This document shows, piece by piece, positions 21,443 through 32,959 of a stretch of 64,000 bases of DNA. Location: contig JAMPIV010018771.1 of assembly GCA_024509875.1 (NCBI GenBank), positions 708,501 to 772,500 on the forward strand. The letters run 5' to 3'. Under the pieces are notes generated by a model. The model had not been told where the DNA came from. It saw only the letters and a program-made list of their open reading frames with translations, and made no database searches. Position numbers and translations under genes: made by a program. Positions within the stretch are counted from its first letter, which is position 1; every line of letters starts with the position of its first letter. Origin of the DNA: Oreohelix idahoensis. Its lineage: Eukaryota > Mollusca > Gastropoda > Stylommatophora > Oreohelicidae.

Positions 21443-24040
21443 TGTCGTAGATTTTTAGATAGGAGAATTTAAGACTTGGGTTGGTCCCTTCTGAATAGAG
21501 TGGAATGAGTGAGAGTCACAGTGTGAGTTAGTAAAGGAAATAGATACCACAAGTGAGATGATAGAATAGTGATAGAGGCTGTCTCTGAGATGCGAGAAAT
21601 CTTCTCTCTCTCTCTCTCCTATCTTCTACGACAGATTTTTAAGCAGTCAGACAGTCTACCACATATACATATATTTCATATATTATATCTACTCACGGGC
21701 ACGCACATACACGTGACGACGGTTACACACACAGACGTGGGAAATCTATAACAATGATTATATAAATATTTAGAACGAGCTGACCAGCACACTGATTTAA
21801 TTTATGGGTAAGTTTATTTATCATTATTAAACTTACGACACAACATATAAATTTTACATCAAAAGAAAACATATACAAATAGTCATAAAAAATCAAGAAA
21901 ATGCTACAAGGATGATAGCCCCGTTATGCCCTTAACTCTAGGTTTAGCCCACAGCCCCGTTAGGATGACAGATGATGGCCCAAAGAATTAGAGATGCATA
22001 TGGTTTGGGTCTAATATTGTCCCCTTTCTAGAAGGTAAGAACTGACTTATGACAGCAGTAGCTATTCTAAAGGAACAATTACATTAAGCAGCAAATCTTT
22101 CTTCAGGAAAAATTACAAAAAAAAAGAATGAATGCATTAAACCAACGAACATCCTTCCGTCACTTTCACTCGGTTCTCTCACCCTTACCTAAAACTTGAT
22201 GTTGTTCACCGTCTGGCGCAACCTTAGGACACTTCTCTACAGTGAATCTGGATTCTTTGGATAAAGCGAATCCCAGCTCTACAAATACAGGTGTTCTTCC
22301 ACTGTTTTCGGGGAGCGTTCGCTTCACCAGTTAAACTTTAGATTTACTTTTTAATGTCACTTTGATCAGGTTTGATAAGCAAGTTTAAACGGGCACACAG
22401 AGTTCCGAAAAAAAAACACACGAGGATTCCCTTAATTTGGAAAAGATGACCAGTGGACAACTGCTCTCAACAGATAGTCTTGGTTCACTATCCACTCTTT
22501 CAATAGTGTTGGAAATGTAAATGTTAGTTCTTGCAATTATTCTCGCCGCCAGGCAGCATATACATTTAAATTTGTGGAGCAATATGAACTGGCTCAAAAG
22601 CCCAATATATATTTCTAATCTTTAGGAACCGTTTGTGGGATTTGTATTACTGTCTATCTCTGATGGCATATGCACTGTCAGACGAGTGTTACTTGAAAAA
22701 AAAACCCCACGTGGTTAAAGATAGGAAATGTCTATGCTTCTCACAAGTATGTCCTTTTTACTAAACGCCAGCAAGTTTGGGTTCACCCCCAGAAATGACT
22801 GAATGAAGAAAAAAAACAACATACAATATACTATACAGAATATGTACTCGTTAAGATCTTACATATTAAACGGCAAGCCTACAGCTTGACTTATTATTAT
22901 TAAAACTTCCCGTGAGATAAGTTATATTTTTAAAAAATCATAAATCCTCATGAATTTAGGAACACGTGCGTATTCCGTCAACATCTCATGAGGCTTCTAG
23001 CATTTATAAGTTAGTTTAGAAAAATATGATCTCGTCTGATATTTAGCAGTAAAATTAACTTCATTATAGCTACATTATTGTTTAATGCTAGAAATTATAA
23101 TATTTCTGCTTTCCACTGAAACGCGTCACTAGAAAATAATACAGACTATATAAATTTAGCACTCTGTTCAAAAGAAACTAGTTAAAATGAAATAAGCGAC
23201 TTAACACTTTATCACTTCACAAAATACTAGATATCTATTATATTTATCTCACCCCAGCACTACGGTAACACCACGACTAGGATAATTCACTAGATAGGTA
23301 GTTAGAAGCTCGTCACAAATCTGACGAGAACTATGAAATTCGCTATAAAGCTTCATTCACTAGCACGCGTGTTCCATCTACTGAGATGTTGGAGACTGAA
23401 ATCAAATCAGATTTCAGCTCTATGGTGGATATTTGAAAACAAGGGCAAACAATCCCACATTTTCTCAAACTCCGAAATCATCTCCCCTTTACGTGTACAA
23501 CACCTTACATTTAACATTACCATTACTAGACGTCTTACATAGCTGACACTTCTGCGTTTCCCCACCTCGCGCTGACCAGGCCAACAGTGGGTGCCGTTTG
23601 CCGCTGCTATTCCCAGACAGTTGTCTCGAACTGCGACTAAAAGGTGTAAATTATCGCTCCTACCTGAGCGTTTGGCCGATGCACTTTCGTTGTGACCGGT
23701 GAAAGATGCAGACAATTTGACACCTCTAGGTCTAGCGAAACGAATATTCACAGCCTATATCGTCCAGTACGGGGAATGCTGCCGACTTAAGTCTGCTCTA
23801 TCGTGAGATAAGCGAAAGTCCCAGTTACGTTTTCACTGACATCTACGCAGTAGAATTACGTATCCCAGTATGAGAAAGAACAAGGTAAAGTTTGAGAATA
23901 CTGAAGAAAATATTTTTCACACCCGAGTGATGCGAAAAATACAGGAAAAACAAGTACGGAAAGATAATAAAATAAAAAAAATTCGGGTAAGAGAATAGGA
24001 AGAAGATCTAGGTAATTTAATGAACAAAACCCACGTGACA
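21443..24040 (-). repeat. 5' LTR of the RT-less element
   Basis: The 2598-bp terminal repeat pairs with 14889-17487. The promoter for the ORF should lie here, reading leftward. The LTR is unusually long for the size of the coding region (2.6 kb of LTR per 3.1 kb of ORF). Confidence 0.93.
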
Positions 24041-24045
24041 ACGCT

Positions 24046-24224
24046 CTGTATAAAGTTTTCTATCGTGTCTGCCGGACGCATTGCATGTTTGCAACATTTT
24101 TTGTTTCTTCCTTACAACGATACTTCTTGTTCCTGTTTGTTTAGCTGTTTTTAACGTCATTCCTTAGAGGTTATGAGTGTATGTGTATTTTGTGAGTTTG
24201 TGTGTGTGTTATCATGCTGTCTGA
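24046..24224. other. Nothing recognised
   Basis: Short flank between the LTR element and a LINE fragment. No feature is seen. Confidence 0.35.
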
Positions 24225-24604
24225 AAATTGTCTCCTGGTATTCCACAATGAGACGGTATCCACTGCATGGCGACCCTGCGCTGGTTTCACAGTTCAGAAA
24301 GTAGGGCTTGTATACCTGGCAATTTTCTGGATTGATGTACTTGGAGTGCTGATCTTTCATCTGTCAGGAATACCACAGGCTGTGGACCGAGATTGGTGTT
24401 AAGTAGTTTCTCAGTTGCCATCTTGATTGCCTGGATTTCAGCATCATAGTTGTTACAGAATTTCCACGTTGGTACTCTGACCGTATCCCTAGTGTTGTTT
24501 AGGTATTCTATGTACACTCCTGCTCCTCCATTCTTTACTGCATTCTGTGCTGACCCATCCGTGTATACTCGGACCCAGAGGTCCTGTGGGTATTCATCAT
24601 CCAT
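24225..24604 (-). pseudogene. RNase H domain fragment of an I-group LINE
   Basis: On the minus strand the translation begins at MDDEYPQDLWVRVYTDGSAQ, the first catalytic Asp motif of RNase H (YTDGSA). It continues through GGAGVYIEY, NYDAEIQAI with the conserved Glu, and VVFLTDERSAL with the second Asp. A TGA follows near 24287, and the same frame then carries AMQWIPSHCGIPGD, the fourth motif. It is closely related to the RNase H at 35016-35951 but is a separate, older fragment. It lies in the roughly 700 bp between the two LTR elements. Confidence 0.85.
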
Positions 24605-24750
24605 TTAGTAACAAAATTGAAGTGCTAATATTAATATTTAGTTGTCTTTTCTAAATGGTTTGTTTCAATTTCATCATCTTCAGCTGCTGTCTCCACATCG
24701 AAGGTTGGCTGGAATGGAGCTCCAATGTCTTCTGTCTCTTGTCTTGGTGG
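24605..24750. other. Probable LINE-flank sequence before the LTR element
   Basis: Short stretch upstream (in LINE sense) of the RNase H fragment. CTTGGTG at 24743-24749 recurs at 37348-37354, right after the LTR element, and probably includes its target-site duplication. Confidence 0.4.
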
Positions 24751-27174
24751 TGTCATGAAATATTCTAATCCACATATATAAATTATTAGGTAAATATGAA
24801 GCCTAACAAATAAAATTAATAAAGAAAAGAGCAATGGAAAAATAACAGTGCTGTCACAAAGAATGTACTCGAAATCCCCCTTGTTTTCTGCTTCGTCTGC
24901 AAATTGTAACGCTTTCACGTTGATAGTAAAAGCTTACTGTATTATTACCCGCTTTCTTCAATGAAACGTGTGCTGCATTTCTAAGAAAAACATTGAGAGG
25001 CCCTGCGTAATGACCTAAATTAATCCTAACATTAATTATATTACGTTACCAAAACGAACGAACAGATGGACTCAAGTACAAAAGGATAAAGAGAGAGGGG
25101 AGGGCTGAAAATCAGGAACGCATGCAACACGCGTCGCGCGATACACAAATGCTGCCATCACGCGTGTAAGTCTACATGCACTAATTTTTTTTCAGACGGA
25201 CAGTGATAAAATACACTACCCTTTCCCAGAGTTAGGTTTATAAATCATAAAAAAACGCTTATTAGGAAAGATAACAATAGATGGGTTTACGTTTGAAAAC
25301 ATAACAGTACACAGACAGCACATCTTCGAAACAGGAGGTAGAAGAAATTGCATATTTTGAACGCAGCCACGTAGCTCCTTTAAATTTGTATTTTTGGGTT
25401 CCTTAGGACTTGCTGACAAAGAATATGTAAAACGTTACGCAAATAGTCCAGGAGTTAATAAATTATACCCAGAATAAAATATTGGGGGTGCCTGACAGCA
25501 TAAAATCATTTCTGCTCATAAGATTTTTTTTTATAACGTGTTTGAAAAAAAATTTACGCTACAGAAATAGCCTACCATGTAAACTTCAAATTGATTGGAG
25601 CGCAACAAATGAAAGCCTAACCACGATTGGTCGGGCTATAAATACTATCTTTCGTTGTTAGGGGAGACGGGAAAAGGTAACCTTTTTTCAAACACTTGTC
25701 GAAACGGGGCCTCATTGGCCAGACTCGCTGATATACACACTTGGAAGCGTTAGTTCGAAACCACTTGTTTAAATAAGCTTGATAAAGCATCAGTGCGTTG
25801 AAGCCAGCTTATATTTTGCTAAATAAAAGCCTGGAAGATAAGCAGATGGGAATTTGTGCCAGTTTGTGCCAGAATTCATTGCTAATCAACGTATCTGTGT
25901 TTATTCGTATGAATTGTGGTAAGCTTGAACCATTCAATATCTTTTAATGAAAATTGAATGTGAATTGTTGATTTATGCCTGTATATATATGTGTAGTTCA
26001 GTAGCAAACAGGAGATAAAGCCTATAATGCTCCAGCCTGAACAGAGGGTGTCGGAGGGAAGTAAAACGGCATGGAATGGCCAAACAGTACACTGACACCT
26101 AGATGATTGACTAGAAAGAAATAATGCTGGAAGTGCAGAGGCGTAGTAACCATTAAGAAGGGTAATACTGGAATAAAGTATTTCAAATGAAGCTGACAGT
26201 TGGCCTAATGCTCTGAACTCAATGTTTGTGCTGTGTTGTGATCAGTGTAACAAGAGAGTTTAAGTTAGTTATGAAGTAGAAGGTACATCCTTCTTGATTT
26301 CAGGGACCGTGGTCTTGATGGTAGTGAGCAGCACCTGGTCAGAGCTTTGCTGAATCCTGAGTCGGACAGCATACTCCTTGGTCTTTTTAGCTATCAGTGA
26401 GGTGTCTCCTGAACCCAGAGGAGAATTCGAGCAGAGGAGTCCTTTCCTGCCGCCATCACGCCAGATAAGCGAATTGGCCAGCTGAGCTCAACATTATGTC
26501 CCCTCATCTTGAAATGACTTTGTAAAATTAACATTAAGAGGGGAAATTAATTGTCTTAATATCAGGAACTGAGAACATCTCCAATACTAGTTTCCTTAAG
26601 ACAAACTATTGAAGTCATGATGACAACTACCAACAAAGCTTGAACAAAACAAAACCAGTATTACCTCATACTACTATTACACAACTGACACACATAGGAT
26701 ATTTTTAATAATATATGTCACTACCAGATTCATATTAATACATTCTGTACATAACTTGTAATTAACATTGATTGTGATTCCTGGTTCCTTTGTCTTTGAA
26801 TCAGGACACACATATGCCTTTATGATAGAAATGAATACATATTGTTATTTGAAAAGTTACGAGTGTCTCCTGTAAGATATTCTCATAGAGTGTTGTATGT
26901 ATGTGAGTGTCACAGTGTTGTCAAGAGTAGTGGATTGAATTGAATTGTTTATCTGTCTGTTGTTGTGACTTACACTTCACCATACTCATACCCTAGACAC
27001 ATAACGTAGCATCACACTATTCCAGAATAATTCTGACTGAGATATAGAGATATGTGGTAGCAAGTAAGGTTATCTATAATACACTACTCTTAATAGATAT
27101 AGATACCTTCACAGCTGATCTCAGTCAGTACACTAAGTCCCCTATAAATATTTATAACATCCCACTTCACCACA
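24751..27174 (+). repeat. 5' LTR of gmr1-like element
   Basis: 2424 bp, ending CACTTCACCACA. A diverged solo relative is at 4027-6119. No coding domain is seen inside. Confidence 0.92.
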
Positions 27175-27179
27175 TATAT

Positions 27180-27199
27180 TGGGGTCTCGCTCTTGGGAT
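27180..27199 (+). other. Candidate primer-binding site
   Basis: TGGGGTCTCGCTCTTGGGAT begins five bases after the LTR end. The first 11 bases equal those of the other LTR element, which suggests the same priming tRNA. Resemblance to a proline-type site is suggestive only. Confidence 0.6.
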
Positions 27200-27376
27200 T
27201 TTGAATCTTTAACTATTAAAAATATTGGGGGTAATTCACTTCAGGGAATATAAGAATTAAAAGGTATCCTTGGGTGGAATTAAATAAGGTTGAGCTCACG
27301 GTGCCTGTGTTGTCCATTATATATATTTAGAATTTGAATTGTTGGTTAGACATTATATAAATTTACCTGATAGACA

Positions 27377-29410
27377 ATGGCGGACCTGGCCAAATTTCGA
27401 TCTGCTGCGGTTCAGACTGCAAAAGAGTTAGGATTAGATGGGCAAGTTATGGTTGCCTATGTCACGACGGAATGTGACAAATTTATTGAACGCGAAGAAA
27501 GAAGGTTTGAAGCCGAAAGAAAGTTAGAGGCTGACAAGGAAATTAAGAGGTTGCAGATTGAGGCTGACAAAGAGGCTAAAGCATTGGAAGCCGAGGAAAG
27601 AAGACAAGCTGCAGAAAGGGAAGAGAAGAAATTAGCTGCAGAAAGGGAAGAGAAGAAATTAGCTGCAGAAAGGGAAGAGAAGAGATTAGCTGCAGAAAGG
27701 GAAGCAGAAAAGGAGGAGAAGAGATTACAAAGGGAACATGAGTTACGACTAAGGGAGTTTGAGTTTCAAGGCCATGCTCCTGAAAATGGTGCCAGCCCCT
27801 TTGCCTCTGATGCTACGGTTACTCAGGGAGCCTCAACCTCAGCTATGAACTTTCATTTAGATCATTTTGTTGAGAAAGACGATGATATTGAGAGCTATAT
27901 AAATAGGTATGAACTATTAGCCACCACATATGGGTTAGAGAGAGAAAGGTGGAGCTTAAAGTTATCTCAGGGACTTCGTGGGGCAGCTTATGAAGTTTTT
28001 GCAAAAATGAGCAGAGGTGATCAGGAAAATTATGACATGCTAAAGCAGGCTCTTTTGTTAAGATATGAAAAGAATGCTGAATTTTATAGGAAAAAATTTA
28101 GGAATGCTAAACTACTGTCAGGTGAAACCTATCACCAGTTCTCTGCACGCATAGAGACATACTTGGAGAAATGGACTTCTCTGGGGAAAACCCAAGATCT
28201 TAAGGAAATGGTCCTTATAGAGCAATTAAGAGAGTCCATGGCTCCAGACCTGAGAAAGTTTCTCATGGAACAAGGTGCAGAGAGGCTGGGTGAGTTGCTA
28301 AATGTTGCTGAAAGGTATCAAGCAGCTCAAGCAGAGGTAACAGGTAATAAAAAGAAACAGGTGGACAACTTTAGGGCATCACAGAACTTCAATAAATTTG
28401 ATCCTAAGGATCAAAATAAAGGTAAGCACCAATTTGATAGGCCACGGTATGAAAATAAAAATAAATTCCCACAATTCGATGAAAGGAAATATGATGAAAG
28501 AAAATCTTTCAACCAAGGAAAAAGGTGGTGTAAAAATTGTAAGATGAACAATCATGACACTGACCATTGTAGAAGGAAACCTCCTCATTTTGCTGCTATG
28601 ACATCGGGGAAAAAGGAAAAGAAGGGCAAACCTGAAGAATTACAGGAACCATACCACCCCCCAGTGTGTGAAGATGTCATCTGTAATGGTGTCACTATAA
28701 GATGTTTATATGATACCGGTTTAGATTACGATTCCGTTGTGAGTTCTCACCTGGTGCAGGCCGATCAATACACCACAGAAACAGTGGAGATTCAAACTGC
28801 AACCAAGGATGTAGCTACCATGACACTTCCCGTCGCCCGAATAAAAGTGAAAACGCGATATGTGGAAGGAATCATAAAAGCAGCAGTGATAAATGAGCCA
28901 ATCTACCCTCTAATATTGGGGTGTAGATATGTCTTCTTGGGGAATCCCAAGAGACCTGTGATATTGGCAACAGTGCAGACCAGATCACAGTCAAAGAAGG
29001 AGGAGGATAATCCCATAAATACTCACCCAGATGAGATGAGGAAGGCACAGGCTGAGGACAAAACACTCAAGCCATGTTTCAAGAAGTTGCCCAAATCTCA
29101 TACACCTCCAGGCAAGGGAGAGTTTTATATGAAGAACAAACTGATATATAGGAAGGCTGGATCTGAATCCAATGGTCACGGACAGCTGGTCCTTCCCACT
29201 TCATATAGGACTAAAGTGTTGGAACTAGGGCATGCGATTCCCTTCAGTGGTCATATGGGAATCAGCGCAACAGGACAGCGAATAGCTTGTCACTATTTCT
29301 GGCCAGGAATAACTGAAGATATCAAACGATATGTAAAATCCTGTCCAGAGTGCCAACGAGTAGCACCTAAACATTGGACTGCACCAGCAACTCTGGGGAA
29401 ATGCCCATAG
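27377..29410 (+). CDS. Gag-protease-integrase N-terminal polyprotein (gmr1-like)
   Basis: 677 codons. Residues 1-135 form a charged coiled coil with tandem AAEREEKKL repeats. Residues about 155-330 are the Gag capsid-like region (INRYELLATTYGLERERW), clearly homologous to the RT-less neighbour. A CCHC zinc knuckle of exact C-x2-C-x4-H-x4-C form (WCKNCKMNNHDTDHC) lies at about 378-392. Protease: CLYDTGLDYDSVV at about 446. The integrase HHCC zinc domain (GHAIPFSGHMG ... CPECQRVA) lies at about 618-665. The frame ends prematurely at TAG 29408-29410. In the neighbour element the same place reads through, so a single lost base in the G run at 29395-29398 explains the break. ATG 27377 is the first ATG after the primer site that opens the coiled coil. 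Confidence 0.9.
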   Translation: MADLAKFRSAAVQTAKELGLDGQVMVAYVTTECDKFIEREERRFEAERKLEADKEIKRLQIEADKEAKALEAEERRQAAEREEKKLAAEREEKKLAAEREEKRLAAEREAEKEEKRLQREHELRLREFEFQGHAPENGASPFASDATVTQGASTSAMNFHLDHFVEKDDDIESYINRYELLATTYGLERERWSLKLSQGLRGAAYEVFAKMSRGDQENYDMLKQALLLRYEKNAEFYRKKFRNAKLLSGETYHQFSARIETYLEKWTSLGKTQDLKEMVLIEQLRESMAPDLRKFLMEQGAERLGELLNVAERYQAAQAEVTGNKKKQVDNFRASQNFNKFDPKDQNKGKHQFDRPRYENKNKFPQFDERKYDERKSFNQGKRWCKNCKMNNHDTDHCRRKPPHFAAMTSGKKEKKGKPEELQEPYHPPVCEDVICNGVTIRCLYDTGLDYDSVVSSHLVQADQYTTETVEIQTATKDVATMTLPVARIKVKTRYVEGIIKAAVINEPIYPLILGCRYVFLGNPKRPVILATVQTRSQSKKEEDNPINTHPDEMRKAQAEDKTLKPCFKKLPKSHTPPGKGEFYMKNKLIYRKAGSESNGHGQLVLPTSYRTKVLELGHAIPFSGHMGISATGQRIACHYFWPGITEDIKRYVKSCPECQRVAPKHWTAPATLGKCP

Positions 29411-31803
29411 TGGGAACACCCTTTGAGAGAGTTGCCGTGGATCTTGTGGGACCTCTCACCCGAACCAAGAGAAGGAACAGCTACATTCTGACTCTGGTGG
29501 ACACTTGTTCTATGTGGGGAGAGGCAGTAGCCCTGTCATCGATTGATTCTAAACATGTGGCAGAGGCATTGCTCACAATTTTCACAAGGTTAGGCTTTCC
29601 CAATCAAATCTTGACTGATAATGGCTCTCAGTTCAAGGGGAAACTAACTGAAGAAGTTTTCAGGATCTTTCAGGCCAAACACTTCCATTGTAGTGTGTAT
29701 CATCCCCAAGGGAACGGCCAAGTGGAAAGATTTAACGGCACATTGATGTCGATCCTGAGAAAGTTGGCACACGAAAAACCAGATACATGGGACCAGTACC
29801 TGCACGCCGCCCTCTTTGCTTATCGGGAGGTACCCCATAGTTCAACCGGTATGGCCCCGGCAACATTATTGTTTGGAAGGCCAATAAAAGGTCCACTTGA
29901 AGCTTTGTTAAGAACGTGGACTGATGAAAAGGCAGAGGAAAACATTACATCTTCATACCAATATGTGAATGAGCTGACCACTCGGTTAAAAACTGGCTGG
30001 AAACTTGCCAATGAAAATTTGAAACAAGCCAGGAAGAAACATGCTGCCTATTATAACAGGAAGGCGAAAGACAGAAATTTGGCTGTGGGAGAGAAAGTAC
30101 TGCTTCTTTTGCCTGAGAGCCAGAATAAGTTACAAATTGGATGGCAGGGTCCATATACAGTTTTAGAGAGGGTGTCTAGAACAAATTATAAGATAGATAA
30201 GAAGGGGAAAGAAAAAATCTATCATGTGAATCTCCTGAAGAAATATTTGGAAAGAGAACATCAGGAAGAGACACACTTGTTGACCTTGTCCATCGCCATG
30301 GAGATGAAAAAGGAACCACTTTCATCATTTGAATATCCATTACACCCCTGTGAGACAGCAGCACAGGTGAAAATCAGTACACATTTAACGAAAACTCAGA
30401 AAGAGAGAGTGCAACAGGTTCTAAATAATCATGCAGAGGTGTTAACAGACCGACCAGGGCATACAAACCTATTGGAATATGATATGAAACTAATAGACTC
30501 CACACCTGTCTGTATGAAACCATATTCGATTCCTTTTGCTAAGGAGAAAGCTTTGAAGGAAGAGATAGACTATCTGTTGAAGGAAGGAATTATTTCGCAC
30601 AGTGAGTCTTCGTATAGTTCCGGTGTTGTACTCTTAAGGAAGCCCTCTGGAGAACATAGACTCTGTATAGATTACAGGAGACTGAATGCTATTACAGAAG
30701 GACAGGTGGATCCATTGCCGGATACAAATCAGCTGTTTGCCAGACTAAATAAAGCTAAATATTTCTCAAAAGTGGATCTGAGTAAAGGATACTATCAGAT
30801 TCCAGTAAAGCCTGAGGTTAGACCATACCTAGCTTTTAGTACCTCAGAAGGACACTATGAGTTTAATAGATTGCCATTTGGATTGAAGAATGCGCCTAGT
30901 GTCTTCTCTAGAATGATGAGAAAATTATTGGATCCTCTGAATAATCCCTGTATAACAAATTTTATGGATGATATCCTTATAGCAACAGAAACATTTGAGG
31001 AACACATTGACTCTCTGAACATGCTGTTTAATCGACTTAGGGAGGCAAATTTAACAGCCCGACCAACCAAATGTTGCGTTGGATGTAAAGAATTGGAATT
31101 TTTGGGACACACAGTTTATCAGGGAAACATGACCCCTGACCCAAAGAATTTAGAGAAACTACAGAAAGCCCCGAGACCACAAACCAAGAAGGACGTGAGA
31201 TCCTTTGTCTCATTATGTGGTTTCTACCAGAAGTATATCAAAAACTTTAATTCCATATGTGCACCGTTAACTGAATTGACACGTAAAGGACATCCAGATC
31301 GCATTACATGGACACCACAATGTGAAATGACGTACCAAGAGTTGAAGGAAAAGCTCACAAGTAAACCCATTTTGAAATTACCTGACTTAAGTCAAGAATT
31401 CATAGTAAGGACGGATGCAAGTAATATTGGGCTGGGTGCAACTCTACTACAGAAATCAGATGCATTGGATGGGGAATTAAGCCCAGTGGCATATGCTAGC
31501 AGAAAGTTGAATAAAGCTGAAATCAACTACTCAACTAGCGAAAAAGAATGTCTTGCAGTAATATGGGCAATAAAGAAATTCAATATTTATCTATATGGGA
31601 AGGCATTTAAGTTGCAAACTGACCACAAACCTTTATCGTTTCTAGCACAGGCTAAGCATGAGAACTCTAGGTTACTCCGATGGTCTTTGCTTCTGGCTCC
31701 ATATAATTTTAGCATTGAGTATATATCTGGAAAAACCAATTTGGGAGCGGATTTTTTAAGCCGCCATCCGTGTGATGAGAATCACCGTAAACACCAGAAA
31801 TAA
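29374..31803 (+). CDS. Integrase core, RT and RNase H polyprotein (gmr1-like)
   Basis: 809 codons in the -1 frame relative to the upstream ORF and overlapping it by 37 bases. Integrase catalytic residues: Asp 23 (VAVDLVGPL), Asp 82 (LTDNGSQF), Glu 118 (GQVERFNG), D-D-35-E spacing. The GPY/F module (LQIGWQGPYTVLE ... NLLKKYLER) is at about 250-292. RT follows: RLCIDYRRLNAIT, FSKVDLSKGYYQIPV, LPFGLKNAPSVFSRM, and the catalytic NFMDDILIAT with Asp 532 and 533, then EFLGHTV. RNase H: IVRTDASNIGLGATL (about 680), EKECLAVIWAI and LQTDHKPLSFL, ending near LGADFLSRHP. All catalytic residues look intact. The M at 29374 is just the first Met in this frame; the natural product is probably one fused polyprotein, with the present split caused by a single-base loss. 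Confidence 0.92.
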   Translation: MDCTSNSGEMPIVGTPFERVAVDLVGPLTRTKRRNSYILTLVDTCSMWGEAVALSSIDSKHVAEALLTIFTRLGFPNQILTDNGSQFKGKLTEEVFRIFQAKHFHCSVYHPQGNGQVERFNGTLMSILRKLAHEKPDTWDQYLHAALFAYREVPHSSTGMAPATLLFGRPIKGPLEALLRTWTDEKAEENITSSYQYVNELTTRLKTGWKLANENLKQARKKHAAYYNRKAKDRNLAVGEKVLLLLPESQNKLQIGWQGPYTVLERVSRTNYKIDKKGKEKIYHVNLLKKYLEREHQEETHLLTLSIAMEMKKEPLSSFEYPLHPCETAAQVKISTHLTKTQKERVQQVLNNHAEVLTDRPGHTNLLEYDMKLIDSTPVCMKPYSIPFAKEKALKEEIDYLLKEGIISHSESSYSSGVVLLRKPSGEHRLCIDYRRLNAITEGQVDPLPDTNQLFARLNKAKYFSKVDLSKGYYQIPVKPEVRPYLAFSTSEGHYEFNRLPFGLKNAPSVFSRMMRKLLDPLNNPCITNFMDDILIATETFEEHIDSLNMLFNRLREANLTARPTKCCVGCKELEFLGHTVYQGNMTPDPKNLEKLQKAPRPQTKKDVRSFVSLCGFYQKYIKNFNSICAPLTELTRKGHPDRITWTPQCEMTYQELKEKLTSKPILKLPDLSQEFIVRTDASNIGLGATLLQKSDALDGELSPVAYASRKLNKAEINYSTSEKECLAVIWAIKKFNIYLYGKAFKLQTDHKPLSFLAQAKHENSRLLRWSLLLAPYNFSIEYISGKTNLGADFLSRHPCDENHRKHQK

Positions 31804-31858
31804 TACTGAATTTCTCTATGTGTATATAGAATAAAGGACTGACATATAATGTCTGTTT

Positions 31859-31870
31859 TAAGAGGGGAGG
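31859..31870 (+). other. Polypurine tract
   Basis: AAGAGGGGAGG immediately precedes the 3' LTR TGTCATG. Its position and composition are typical of a plus-strand primer. Confidence 0.85.
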
Positions 31871-32959
31871 TGTCATGAAATATTCTAATCCACATATATA
31901 AATTATTAGGTAAATATGAAGCCTAACAAATAAAATTAATAAAGAAAAGAGCAATGGAAAAATAACAGTGCTGTCACAAAGAATGTACTCGAAATCCCCC
32001 TTGTTTTCTGCTTCGTCTGCAAATTGTAACGCTTTCACGTTGATAGTAAAAGCTTACTGTATTATTACCCGCTTTCTTCAATGAAACGTGTGCTGCATTT
32101 CTAAGAAAAACATTGAGAGGCCCTGCGTAATGACCTAAATTAATCCTAACATTAATTATATTACGTTACCAAAACGAACGAACAGATGGACTCAAGTACA
32201 AAAGGATAAAGAGAGAGGGGAGGGCTGAAAATCAGGAACGCATGCAACACGCGTCGCGCGATACACAAATGCTGCCATCACGCGTGTAAGTCTACATGCA
32301 CTAATTTTTTTTTCAGACGGACAGTGATAAAATACACTACCCTTTCCCAGAGTTAGGTTTATAAATCATAAAAAAAACGCTTATTAGGAAAGATAACAAT
32401 AGATGGGTTTACGTTTGAAAACATAACAGTACCCAGACAGCACATCTTCGAAACAGGAGGTAGAAGAAATTGCATATTTTGAACGCAGCCACGTAGCTCC
32501 TTTAAATTTGTATTTTTGGGTTCCTTAGGACTTGCTGACAAAGAATATGTAAAACGTTACGCAAATAGTCCAGGAGTTAATAAATTATACCCAGAATAAA
32601 ATATTGGGGGTGCCTGACAGCATAAAATCATTTCTGCTCATAAGATTTTTTTTATAACGTGTTTGAAAAAAAATTTACGCTACAGAAATAGCCTACCATG
32701 TAAACTTCATATTGATTGGAGCGCAACAAATGAAAGCCTAACCACGATTGGTCGGGCTATAAATACTATCTTTCGTTGTTAGGGGAGACGGGAAAAGGTA
32801 ACCTTTTTTCAAACACTTGTCGAAACGGGGCCTCATTGGCCAGACTCGCTGATATACACACTTGGAAGCGTTAGTTCGAAACCACTTGTTTAAATAAGCT
32901 TGATAAAGCATCAGGGCGTTGAAGCCAGCTTATATTTCTAAATAAAATTACTGTCCAGA

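Larger units (their letters stand above)
14889..24040 (-). mobile_element. Complete LTR retrotransposon lacking RT (Gag-PR-IN), minus strand
   Basis: Two LTRs (14889-17487 and 21443-24040, about 2.6 kb each) bound an internal region with a primer-binding site, one ORF and a polypurine tract. Termini are TGTCG...GTGACA. The flanks are ACGCT at 14884-14888 and ACGCT at 24041-24045, a perfect 5-bp duplication, so this is one intact insertion. By eye the LTRs differ at only about 15 substitutions plus a few homopolymer indels, so insertion is recent. The ORF covers Gag, protease and integrase, then stops; only 130 bp remain before the 3' LTR. RT and RNase H are therefore absent, and the element must depend on an enzyme supplied in trans if it moves. 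Confidence 0.9.

Noticed and set aside
24631..24918. 95-codon minus-strand ORF across the left LTR edge
   Set aside because: Its LTR half recurs at 31709-32038 with a different continuation, so it is a chance frame crossing an insertion boundary.
29374..29410. Programmed -1 frameshift between the two gmr1-like ORFs
   Set aside because: The shift falls within integrase, not at a gag-pol boundary, and the homologous place in the 17618-20674 ORF reads straight through; a single-base loss is simpler.
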